The notes beneath the pieces are model-generated. The model was not told where the DNA came from, ran no database searches, and saw nothing but the letters and a program-made list of their open reading frames with translations. Positions 6,656 through 13,704 of a stretch of DNA of 29,854 nucleotides are shown here, piece after piece. This DNA is from a virus. The position numbers were made by a program, and so were the translations under genes. Numbering within the stretch: position 1 is the stretch's first letter; each line of letters opens with the position of its first letter. The DNA lies in IMG/VR virus record IMGVR_UViG_3300011416_000030, positions 1 through 29,854 of that record, one strand, 5' to 3'.

Positions 6656-7348
6656 ATGGAAGTCACAGAGACGCAGGTTACCCCACAACTCGAAGGCACC
6701 GAGCCGGGAACCCAGATCGAAAAGTTCAAGAGTGCCGCCGACCGTGACAAAGCATACCTCGAACTGGAAACCCAGAACCGAGATCAGGCTCGTAGACTCG
6801 CCGACATTGAGGCAAAGCTCGACGCCTACGCAACAATGGCCCCAGCGCCCCAGGCCCAGCCTGAGCGCAGCTTTACGGACCTGTATCCGTCGCAAAAGAG
6901 CGACAACGAACGTGAAGCCGAACTCGCCGCAAAACTGCTCACCCGACCCTCTGAGGTCCTACGCGACATCGAACGCCGCACTCGGGAGCAGGTAATGAGC
7001 GAGGTCAGGGCACACTCAGCCAACGAGGCCGTCGTGAACCGCTTTCGAGCGGAGCATCCCGACCTGGCGCGGCATGAAGAAATCGTCGCGATGTACGTCC
7101 GCAAACAGCCCGAAAATCTCTCTAGCGAACAGCGTCTCAGACTAGCTATCCCCGAGGCCCGCAAATACATTGCGTCCATCGTGGGGCAACCATCTACCAC
7201 TACGCTCGACCCTGCTGCGTATGTAGAGTCGCCGACCCAACGTTCCAGTGCCGCGCCCGCCGTAGCGGCGGAGCCGTCCGACGAGGACGAACTCAGCACA
7301 CTGATCCGGGAACGCGCCACTCTTATGCAGAAAAAGATGCGAGTGTAG
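6656..7348 (+). CDS. Scaffold protein (capsid assembly)
   Basis: The 230-residue product is acidic, Glu/Gln/Arg-rich and largely helical, with a coiled-coil region near residues 30-55 (AYLELETQNRDQARRLADIE) and low-complexity acidic tail segments. It ends with a basic C-terminus (TLMQKKMRV), a typical capsid-binding end of scaffold proteins. It lies immediately upstream of the major capsid gene, the usual position. The start at 6656 follows AAGGAG; the frame is open further upstream without a better site. No protease signature is visible in it. The identification rests on composition and position. Confidence 0.75.
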   Translation: MEVTETQVTPQLEGTEPGTQIEKFKSAADRDKAYLELETQNRDQARRLADIEAKLDAYATMAPAPQAQPERSFTDLYPSQKSDNEREAELAAKLLTRPSEVLRDIERRTREQVMSEVRAHSANEAVVNRFRAEHPDLARHEEIVAMYVRKQPENLSSEQRLRLAIPEARKYIASIVGQPSTTTLDPAAYVESPTQRSSAAPAVAAEPSDEDELSTLIRERATLMQKKMRV

Positions 7349-7371
7349 TTCACCACTAAAGGAGTATCCCA

Positions 7372-8340
7372 ATGGCAGGTCAAGTTTGGTCTATGAACGC
7401 GACGGGTGGCTATCTCGCCAACCCGAAGCTGTCCAAGACCCTTCGTAATGCCACCCAGCCGATGTACAAATTCCGTCAGTTTACCCGCATGGAAAAAGCC
7501 ATCGGTAAAGGACGCGGCGACACCGTTGATTTCAACAAAGTGTCGAACGTACAGACCACGGGTGGAACAATCTCCGAGGCTAGTCGCATTCCTGAAACCA
7601 ACATTCTGCTCCGTCGGGGCCAGTTGGTTATGAGCGAGTACGGCAACTCGATTCCCTATACCGGCAAGCTCGACGACCTGAGCGAATTCAGCGTCGACAA
7701 CATGATTACCGTCGCCCTTCGTAACGATATGGCGCGCGTCATGGACACGGCCGTCGCTACTAAGTTCAAGGAAAGCGATGTTTCGTACACGCCTACGTCC
7801 GCCAGCGCGGGAACGTTTGACCTTGACGGCACGGTCAACACCTCCGCCACCGCGAACCTCAACGTGTTCCATGTGAAAGAAATCGTCGATGCCATGAAAA
7901 CGGGCATTTACGGCGCGATCGGTACGGGCAATCCCGTTCCGCCTTGGGACGGTGAGAACTATGTCGCGATTGCGAGCGTCAAGGCGCTGCGCGGCATCAA
8001 AGACGACCCAGATTTCGAAGAGGTAGTGAAGTACGCTGATCCCGAACGTCTCCTGACGGGCGAAGTCGGCCGCTTCTACGGTGTGCGGTTCATCGAAACG
8101 AACAACACCTCTGCCCTATCCAATGGGGTGGGTTCTTCCAGCGTTCTCGGCGAGGCGATTTTCTTCGGCGCTGATCCCGTCATCGAGGCGGTTGCGGTTG
8201 CGGAAGAGATTCGGGCCAAGATTCCCGAGGACTACGGTCGTTCCAAGGGCGTGGCCTGGTATGCGCTCTTGGGCTTTGAAAACGTGTGGGATTTCTCGAC
8301 CGACAGCGAAGACCATATCGTTGTCGTGCGCAGCACCTAA
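7372..8340 (+). CDS. Major capsid protein, N4-gp56-like family
   Basis: The 322-residue protein fits the N4-gp56 type of HK97-fold coat protein. Supporting features are the N-terminal pattern LSKTLRNATQPMYKFRQF, the GKGRGDTVDFNKVSNV block (residues 45-60) and the late motif TGEVGRFYGVRFIET (229-243), which is characteristic of that family. The C-terminus (YALLGFENVWDF) also matches the family style. The ribosome binding site is AAAGGAG. It lies between the scaffold gene and the gene at 8367, in the most strongly expressed-looking segment, which is flanked by a consensus promoter upstream and a terminator downstream. Confidence 0.9.
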   Translation: MAGQVWSMNATGGYLANPKLSKTLRNATQPMYKFRQFTRMEKAIGKGRGDTVDFNKVSNVQTTGGTISEASRIPETNILLRRGQLVMSEYGNSIPYTGKLDDLSEFSVDNMITVALRNDMARVMDTAVATKFKESDVSYTPTSASAGTFDLDGTVNTSATANLNVFHVKEIVDAMKTGIYGAIGTGNPVPPWDGENYVAIASVKALRGIKDDPDFEEVVKYADPERLLTGEVGRFYGVRFIETNNTSALSNGVGSSSVLGEAIFFGADPVIEAVAVAEEIRAKIPEDYGRSKGVAWYALLGFENVWDFSTDSEDHIVVVRST

Positions 8341-8366
8341 TCCCAAGAAAGGAAAGGAATACACAA

Positions 8367-8891
8367 ATGGCTTATACTGATGGACTAATGATCCTCGGCT
8401 CGCAACTTACTGCGGTCGAGGTTGAAACGGCAGCGGCCGACATCGAGGACTTCGTTATCCCGTGCAACGCGACGATCTTACAGCTCGGCGTGTTAGTTAC
8501 TGAGGATTTCGTGGTTCACTCGGCGGCTTCGCCTGTCGTTTCGATCACCAAGAAAAGCGCGATCGGCGGAGCCGATACAGCCGTGGTATCTCTTACCATG
8601 GACTCCTCGGCGACCTCGTCTCTCAAGGCCGGCAACGGCGTGAAAGAGGCCCAGACGGCGATTACCGCCTCCACTGACATCGACAACGGTGACGTGTTGC
8701 TGGCCTTCCCGGGCAGTTTCCCGATTACCGTAAAACAAGGCGAGGTGTTGACCCTCCAAGCGACCATCGACACGGTCTCTGCGGGCGGCGCCTACATCCC
8801 CTTCATCATCCTACGCATCGACGGCGAGGTAGATGGTCGGCCGGATAACGTCTGGACCGCCACGGTTGCCGAGACGGCGCAGGCGATCTAA
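8367..8891 (+). CDS. Structural protein, possible head decoration protein
   Basis: The 174-residue protein is rich in beta-forming residues, Ala, Thr and Val, with a hydrophobic C-terminal strand (YIPFIILRI). It follows the major capsid gene by 26 bp with a GAAAGGA ribosome binding site. It is the last gene before a strong terminator, so it is probably made in amounts like the coat protein. That fits a decoration or stabilising protein. The start at 8367 is preferred over an in-frame upstream ATG inside the capsid gene. No family was recognised. Confidence 0.75.
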   Translation: MAYTDGLMILGSQLTAVEVETAAADIEDFVIPCNATILQLGVLVTEDFVVHSAASPVVSITKKSAIGGADTAVVSLTMDSSATSSLKAGNGVKEAQTAITASTDIDNGDVLLAFPGSFPITVKQGEVLTLQATIDTVSAGGAYIPFIILRIDGEVDGRPDNVWTATVAETAQAI

Positions 8892-8906
8892 CGAACGAAC
8901 TTACCA

Positions 8907-8938
8907 CCCCGCTGTGGCCGTACCACAACACATCGGGG
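8907..8938. other. Compound hairpin upstream of the terminator
   Basis: CCCCG (8907-8911) pairs with CGGGG (8934-8938). Within it TGTGG (8913-8917) pairs with CCACA (8923-8927) around a 5-nt loop. It lies between the end of the 8367 gene and the intrinsic terminator, so it may protect the 3' end of the head-gene transcript. Confidence 0.35.
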
Positions 8939-8951
8939 AGCAATGCAACGA

Positions 8952-8986
8952 GGGGGCTCGGGTGACGGCCCGGCCCCCTTTCTTTT
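8952..8986 (+). terminator. Rho-independent terminator after the head gene cluster
   Basis: GGGGGC (8952-8957), a bulged T, and CGGG (8959-8962) pair with CCCG (8969-8972) and GCCCCC (8973-8978) around a 6-nt loop, directly followed by TTTCTTTT (8979-8986). It is a strong, near-ideal intrinsic terminator. The genes from 9025 onward would need readthrough or an unrecognised promoter. Confidence 0.85.
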
Positions 8987-9024
8987 ACACCTGCCCCCAT
9001 CGGGCGGAATAGGAGAACAATTCG

Positions 9025-9636
9025 ATGGCTTTTATAGTACCAAATCATGGTATTCGCATCTCGCGCTACCGACGCCTCAAAGAAGGCGACAACGTCAACA
9101 CGCAAATCAACTCGCATCGCGATAACCGCACCGTTGCGATCAACTCTCGCGATTACACTCAGGCCACGGGCGACAGCATCGGCATGCAGGTAACACCGAA
9201 CCAAACCGTCACCACAACGGGTGAGGTGTTTGGGGCGCAGTTCAAGCCCCGCCTTGCTGCCGGCATCAGCGGCAACACCGTCAACGGCCTCGGCATCGAC
9301 TCTGAAGTAAAGAGTGGCGCCGGCAACCTGAGTGATGATCTGCGCGGCATTAACGTGTATCTCGGGGCCACGGGCTCTGGGACCATCACCGGCAACGCCG
9401 CGATTATACGCGCCCGCGCCGAAATCGCTGCGACTGTCACGGGTCAAGTGTGTTTTGCGGACATCGAAAACAGTGAGGGCGCGGTGGGCTGGGAAGCATT
9501 CGTGAACTTCAGCGCGGCCCTCGGCACCCATACGATGACCACGAATACCGACAAAACAGGTAACGCAAAGAGTGGTACCATTAAAGTGGTGGCCAGCGGC
9601 ACCCTGTACCACATCCAGCTCTACGCAAATGCCTAA
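9025..9636 (+). CDS. Structural protein, Ala/Gly/Thr-rich, function unknown
   Basis: The 203-residue product begins after AGGAG. A polar N-terminal part (EGDNVNTQINSHRDNRTVAI) is followed by repetitive beta-type sequence (GSGTITGNAAIIRARAEIAA). The ending TLYHIQLYA is common in phage structural proteins with beta-sandwich folds. It is the first gene after the terminator. It is most likely a virion component, but no family is recognised. Confidence 0.7.
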   Translation: MAFIVPNHGIRISRYRRLKEGDNVNTQINSHRDNRTVAINSRDYTQATGDSIGMQVTPNQTVTTTGEVFGAQFKPRLAAGISGNTVNGLGIDSEVKSGAGNLSDDLRGINVYLGATGSGTITGNAAIIRARAEIAATVTGQVCFADIENSEGAVGWEAFVNFSAALGTHTMTTNTDKTGNAKSGTIKVVASGTLYHIQLYANA

Positions 9637-9847
9637 CATTAGCGTTCAGCACCTGGAAAAACGCCTCACGGGTTTGCGAGAGGGTCGTCAGGGCCTTCTC
9701 GCCGACCTTGCGGCAACCGACGGGGCCATTCAGGAATGCGAGCACTGGCTTGCATTCGCGCAAGATGCCGTAACGCTTGGAGAGTTGCAGAGCGCCGTCG
9801 CCACAGGAGAATCGCTCGATGTCCCAGTTACCCGAACTGACCAATAA
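9629..9847 (+). CDS. Small coiled-coil protein
   Basis: The 72-residue protein is dominated by a helical coiled-coil-like stretch (LEKRLTGLREGRQGLLADL, then IQECEHWLAF). It overlaps the previous gene by 8 bp and the next by 29 bp. An in-frame upstream GTG at 9572 would give 91 residues but lies deep in the previous gene. The function is unknown. Confidence 0.7.
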   Translation: MPNISVQHLEKRLTGLREGRQGLLADLAATDGAIQECEHWLAFAQDAVTLGELQSAVATGESLDVPVTRTDQ

Positions 9848-10238
9848 CGACATCATCTCGCTCGTTCGCAAGAACTTCGCGCACCGCACGGACCTGGGGC
9901 CGCTCTCAGGTCGCGTGCGACTGCCGGGCGAGCCCGCCGAGTACGACGTTACCGACACCGTCGAGGACATCACGCCTCAGCGGGCCATGGAACTAATCGC
10001 CGCGTGCTGGGAGCAGTACTCCAACGGACGTAATTTTTACCCCACGCGCCTCGACAAGATCATGCGCTACGCTCGCGCCATGGAGTCTGGGCAGTGGGTC
10101 TATGACGCGACCGGCGATCCAATCTCCGTCACTGATGGCCTAGTTACTGGGGGCCGCCACAGGCTCCACGCCATCCTTTTGTCACACCACACCATACGAG
10201 CGAACGTCCAGTACAAAACCACAAAGGAAAAACTCTAA
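9819..10238 (+). CDS. ParB/sulfiredoxin-like fold protein within the virion gene cluster
   Basis: The 139-residue protein contains GLVTGGRHRLHAILL (residues 107-121), which resembles the nucleotide-binding box of ParB/Srx-like domains, where phage versions usually read DGQHRLxA. The preceding segment (IMRYARAMESGQW, then GDPISV) matches the usual helix and strand before that box. In ParB proteins this fold binds CTP, and in other members ATP or DNA. Here the box has GGRHR, so nucleotide binding is plausible but catalysis is unknown. Its position between structural genes and its TAATG coupling to the next structural gene are unusual for a partition or regulatory protein. Confidence 0.65.
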   Translation: MSQLPELTNNDIISLVRKNFAHRTDLGPLSGRVRLPGEPAEYDVTDTVEDITPQRAMELIAACWEQYSNGRNFYPTRLDKIMRYARAMESGQWVYDATGDPISVTDGLVTGGRHRLHAILLSHHTIRANVQYKTTKEKL

Positions 10239-10570
10239 TGGCTTCATCTGCCGTTCACGTAAACAACGTGCGTTGTGTCGAAACGATCACCGTGACCTTC
10301 ACTACGGCCACAACGTACACCTTTCGCCCAGAACATCCCATACGTGCCATAACGCTTCAAGGGGACGGCAATGACAATGGTGGCACCCTAAGTCTCCAGG
10401 GCTCCAATGATGGCGTGAACTTCTTCGCGTTGCCGACGGCCGTTGCCCTTACGGCGGCGGGTCTTGCGTCGACGGTTGTGACTGATATGGGGTACCTCTG
10501 GTACCGAGTCAATCTCTCCAATATCACCGGCACGTCCGTCGCTGTCGTCAACATCGCCTATAATCAATAG
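10238..10570 (+). CDS. Small beta-rich structural protein, paralogue A
   Basis: The 110-residue product is beta-rich with conserved blocks YTFRPEHPIRAITL, GSNDGVNFFALPT and MGYLWYRVNLS. All three recur in the next gene, so the pair arose by tandem duplication. The composition and neighbours suggest a virion surface or head/tail accessory protein. The start is coupled by TAATG to the ParB-like gene. Confidence 0.75.
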   Translation: MASSAVHVNNVRCVETITVTFTTATTYTFRPEHPIRAITLQGDGNDNGGTLSLQGSNDGVNFFALPTAVALTAAGLASTVVTDMGYLWYRVNLSNITGTSVAVVNIAYNQ

Positions 10571-10578
10571 GAGAACCC

Positions 10579-10938
10579 ATGGCCTTTGCAACAATCGTTC
10601 ATTCTAATCCGCTCGAAGCGATCGAGACGGTCACGGTCACGGCAACTACCACGACCGATGACGACGTGTACAACTTTCGCCCCGAATATCCAATTCGCGC
10701 CATGACTATTCTGGCCATCGGCGGGGGTGGTAATAACTTCGGCTCGGGTACCGTCGAACTCAAAGCCTCGAACGACGGCGTTACCTTTTTTTCCCTGCCG
10801 ACGGTCAAAACCATCACCTCGGACGGCATCAAGAGCGTTGCCGTGTCGGACTGTGGGTTTTTGTGGTACCAAATCTCGCTTTCTGGTTCTACCGACCCCA
10901 CGCTCACAATCGTGGTCAGCTTCTCGTGTAATCACTAG
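10579..10938 (+). CDS. Small beta-rich structural protein, paralogue B
   Basis: This 119-residue protein is a diverged copy of its upstream neighbour: YNFRPEYPIRAMTI, ASNDGVTFFSLPT and CGFLWYQISLS align in order and spacing. It has an added Asp/Thr-rich N-terminal loop and a Gly-rich loop. It has its own AGGAG ribosome binding site. No function is recognised; the two copies may form a heteromer or bind different partners. Confidence 0.75.
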   Translation: MAFATIVHSNPLEAIETVTVTATTTTDDDVYNFRPEYPIRAMTILAIGGGGNNFGSGTVELKASNDGVTFFSLPTVKTITSDGIKSVAVSDCGFLWYQISLSGSTDPTLTIVVSFSCNH

Positions 10939-10960
10939 GACCTAACCGTCGAGCAATAAC

Positions 10961-11122
10961 ATGGACCCTGAAAAATTCCTCGTGTTCTGTAAGGCCGTGG
11001 GTTTCCCCGTCGCCGTCTCGATATGGTTCCTGTGGAAAATCCAAGTGTTTATGGACGCGCTGCTTGTGTCTCAAACCACCATGACAGAACTTTTGCGCCA
11101 ACTGGTAGAGCTACACAAATAA
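10961..11122 (+). CDS. Holin-like single-span membrane protein
   Basis: This 53-residue protein starts MDPEKFLVFCKAVGFPVA, has one hydrophobic span at about residues 12-30 ending FLWKIQVF, then a short amphipathic, mildly charged helix (TMTELLRQLVELHK). This is the pattern of small BhlA/UviB-type holin-like proteins, in which one membrane helix is followed by a coiled helix. Such proteins permeabilise the cytoplasmic membrane so the endolysin can reach the wall. The gene is separated from the endolysin, which lies on the other strand at 24179-24679. It lies snugly between structural genes. The ribosome binding site is weak. Confidence 0.65.
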   Translation: MDPEKFLVFCKAVGFPVAVSIWFLWKIQVFMDALLVSQTTMTELLRQLVELHK

Positions 11123-11131
11123 GGAGCTTGC

Positions 11132-11851
11132 ATGAACTTCGGTGAAATCAAGGACTCGGTACGCGAGCACTTCGGTCGCATTGGCTGGCCGTCAGTGATG
11201 CTCGACCTTGCGCTCGGGAGCGCGCGCCGCGAAATCGAAAAGAACTCGAACGGCGGTTACTACTGGATGCGCGCCACAAAGACCTTCAATAGCGTTGCAT
11301 CACAACAGGACTACTCTATCACAACGTCCACCTCGAACGGCCTTAACCTGCCGAACTTCAAGGACCTGCGCGCACTGCGCGTCAAGGAGAGCGGTGACAC
11401 CGTATGGACGGACGTAACCGTCGGTGACGTAACCCAGGAAGAGGCCGAGACGATGTTTGCGACCGACGAAGAAAACATGCCCCTGATCGCTATCGTCGAC
11501 AACACGACTCTCAAACTGTTCCCAACGCCCGACGCCATCTATAACTTCAAGTTGTGGCATTATGAATGGACCAGCAACCCCACGACCAACACTGGCGCCA
11601 CCGGGACCGACGAACTGACGGAGCGCTTTCCTGAGGCCCTAATCTATGGGGCGCTAGTGTGGGGCTGCGAGCAGTACGAAAAATCGTACCCCGACGCCGA
11701 TCGCTGGGCCGCGAAGTTTCGCGAGCAGCAGTCGCAGCTGCATCGCCACTCGCTCGAACGCGAGCGCCAAGATCGCCTGACCTGGGTACCCATGGGCGGC
11801 GCCTTTGACTTTCGACGGCGCACCCGCCTCGGGCGCCAAATCTGGGTATAA
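11132..11851 (+). CDS. Head-tail adaptor protein, SU10/gp11-like
   Basis: The 239-residue protein matches the podovirus adaptor pattern. A short helical N-terminus (MNFGEIKDSVREHFGRIGW) leads to a region with the strand pair SQQDYSITTS and KDLRALRVKES. It ends with the alpha-helical bundle FPEALIYGALVWGCEQYEK followed by WAAKFREQQSQLHRHS. In SU10- and T7-like particles this protein forms the ring between portal and nozzle. The position before the nozzle gene fits. The ribosome binding site is AAGGAG. Confidence 0.75.
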   Translation: MNFGEIKDSVREHFGRIGWPSVMLDLALGSARREIEKNSNGGYYWMRATKTFNSVASQQDYSITTSTSNGLNLPNFKDLRALRVKESGDTVWTDVTVGDVTQEEAETMFATDEENMPLIAIVDNTTLKLFPTPDAIYNFKLWHYEWTSNPTTNTGATGTDELTERFPEALIYGALVWGCEQYEKSYPDADRWAAKFREQQSQLHRHSLERERQDRLTWVPMGGAFDFRRRTRLGRQIWV

Positions 11852-11860
11852 GGAGCACAT

Positions 11861-12175
11861 GTGCACGAAGTTCTCTACAAACACCCTAATGACGAAACCT
11901 CGTACCCAGTGGACTTTGTCAACGATCTTACGGGGGATACCTCCATTTCCAGTGCAAGCGTCGTCACTGCTGTGGACTCTGGGGGCACGGATGCGAGCAG
12001 CACTATTGTTACGACACCCACACGCTCTGGCATGGTCCTTACGTCTATTCTTAAAGGCGGGACTGACGGTGAGGACTACCGGGTCACTTTTACTGGTCGC
12101 GGCACTACCACGTCGAACGACTCTACCCGTATGGTCGAGCTGCGTGTTCGCATCAAGGGCTTGGGGAACATTTAA
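11861..12175 (+). CDS. Fibre/tail adaptor-like Ig-fold protein
   Basis: The 104-residue protein starts at GTG, five bases after AAGGAG. An overlapping ATG at 11859 opens another frame and is not used. The sequence YPVDFVNDLTGDTSISSAS, followed by LKGGTDGEDYRVTFTG and a final strand MVELRVRI, is a recurrent small Ig-like domain in phage virions, usually named fibre-tail adaptor. It probably links fibres or the nozzle to the connector. It is coupled to the nozzle gene by TAATG. Confidence 0.65.
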   Translation: MHEVLYKHPNDETSYPVDFVNDLTGDTSISSASVVTAVDSGGTDASSTIVTTPTRSGMVLTSILKGGTDGEDYRVTFTGRGTTTSNDSTRMVELRVRIKGLGNI

Positions 12176-13704
12176 TGCCATCACCCGCAAAAACACTTTG
12201 GCTCCAAGACTTCAAGGGCCTTAACGACGCGAATTCGCCGGGGCAGCCCCCGACCCACACGCCCGACGAACTTAACGTCAAGCACCGTTTTGGGCACGTT
12301 ATCGCGCGCGGTGGCCTCACCAAGTACCTTGCGATCTCGACGGCGAGCGATACCACACCCATCCTCGGACTGTTTCACTACGCCAAAGCATCGGGCACGA
12401 ACCTACTCGTACGCATGACCCCGACGAAACTGCGTGTGCTCAACACCGGCACCGTCGCCTGGGATGACATCACAGGTACGGACCTTACCGGCGCCTCTAC
12501 CACGCGCCCCCAATTCACCATCATCGACGACACTCTCGTATTTACCAACGAGGGCGAGGACCTACCACGCAAGTACACAGGAACGGGCAATACTGCCTCT
12601 ATCGCCTCGGGAACGTCACCCTACGCCAAGTGCATAGAGTCGTACCTCGGGTTTTTGTTCCTGGGCAATGTGAGCGACAGCGGCGCCTTCACTGATGTAT
12701 TCGACGGACATCGCATGATTCGCTACAGTGACGACTGGGACAACGACTGGTCACTCTGCGAGGGCAACGAACTGGTACTCGACGAAACCCCCGGGAATCT
12801 CGTAGCCATGAAACGTCTCGGGCGCGATCTCATTTGCTACAAGGACGACGGTATCGTCAAGGTGCGGTTCATCGGCGGCCAGGTCCGCTTCCAACAAGAG
12901 AAAGTTCCCATCGACACCGGCTGCATCGCGCCCCTGAGCGTCGCTGCGGTTGCAGATGCGGCGCACATTTTCCTGGGGAGTGACGCCGTTCTTTACCTAG
13001 TGACACCACAAGAGGTTAAACCGATCTCTTATGAACATCTCTCAAATACTCTCTCCCCAACGTTTTCCCTGGGGAAGCTCAAATATGCCCGTGCGGTCGT
13101 CGATTCTGTCGCGGACACCTATTACCTCCTGTATGATCGAACTGGGCAGTCTGGGCAGCTTCTCGATTCTTACGTGGCATATAACTTTCGGTCCGGTGAG
13201 TTTTCTCGTGGGCGAATGGGAACAACGGTTATTGCTGCGGTCGAACATCGTCCCACCGCCCTCGTATCCCCGACTGTCCTGCTTTCGACTTCTACCCTCG
13301 TGGAGGAGTTTGATGTTGGCTCGGACGACGATGGGACTTCCATCTCACGTTACGTCACTACTAATTGGCAGGGGTTGGGAGAAGAGGGCATTCTTCAGGG
13401 AGCACGTCTCGTCTTTAAAAAAGTTCCTGCCGGGACTATACGGGTCTCAGTAGCCCGGGACTTCAGCGAAACCTTTGAGTTTCCCCAACACTTCCACCTT
13501 AAGGGAGGCGCGACCGATGACCTTTACACAGAGATTTTTTACCGCGTGCCGAATCTGTATGCTGATTGGTTTAATCTTAAGGTTTCTTTGCACCCCTCGA
13601 CGACGGGTGAAATCTCGCTGCGACGAATCGGCCTGGAGATAATCCCCGTGCACGATGATCGGAACTTGCCTGAACGTGGGGGCAGTAAGGCGGCCGTAGT
13701 CTAA
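12175..13704 (+). CDS. Tail nozzle protein (beta-propeller type)
   Basis: The 509-residue protein begins with a typical nozzle start (LQDFKGLNDANSPGQPP) and continues as repeated beta-strand blades (IIDDTLVFTNEGEDLPRKY; YLGFLFLGNVSDSG; LGRDLICYKDDGIVKVRF; AHIFLGSDAVLYLV). This is the style of podovirus nozzle and stabilisation proteins of the gp10/gp12 kind. It would close the tail channel below the adaptor. The C-terminal third looks like a separate beta-sandwich (LVFKKVPAGTIRVSVARD). It is coupled by TAATG on both sides. Confidence 0.7.
   Translation: MPSPAKTLWLQDFKGLNDANSPGQPPTHTPDELNVKHRFGHVIARGGLTKYLAISTASDTTPILGLFHYAKASGTNLLVRMTPTKLRVLNTGTVAWDDITGTDLTGASTTRPQFTIIDDTLVFTNEGEDLPRKYTGTGNTASIASGTSPYAKCIESYLGFLFLGNVSDSGAFTDVFDGHRMIRYSDDWDNDWSLCEGNELVLDETPGNLVAMKRLGRDLICYKDDGIVKVRFIGGQVRFQQEKVPIDTGCIAPLSVAAVADAAHIFLGSDAVLYLVTPQEVKPISYEHLSNTLSPTFSLGKLKYARAVVDSVADTYYLLYDRTGQSGQLLDSYVAYNFRSGEFSRGRMGTTVIAAVEHRPTALVSPTVLLSTSTLVEEFDVGSDDDGTSISRYVTTNWQGLGEEGILQGARLVFKKVPAGTIRVSVARDFSETFEFPQHFHLKGGATDDLYTEIFYRVPNLYADWFNLKVSLHPSTTGEISLRRIGLEIIPVHDDRNLPERGGSKAAVV

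Noticed and set aside
6826-7872. 348-codon minus-strand frame opposite the scaffold and capsid genes
   Set aside because: It is a codon-bias shadow of strongly supported plus-strand genes, with Ser/Arg-rich composition and no start signals.
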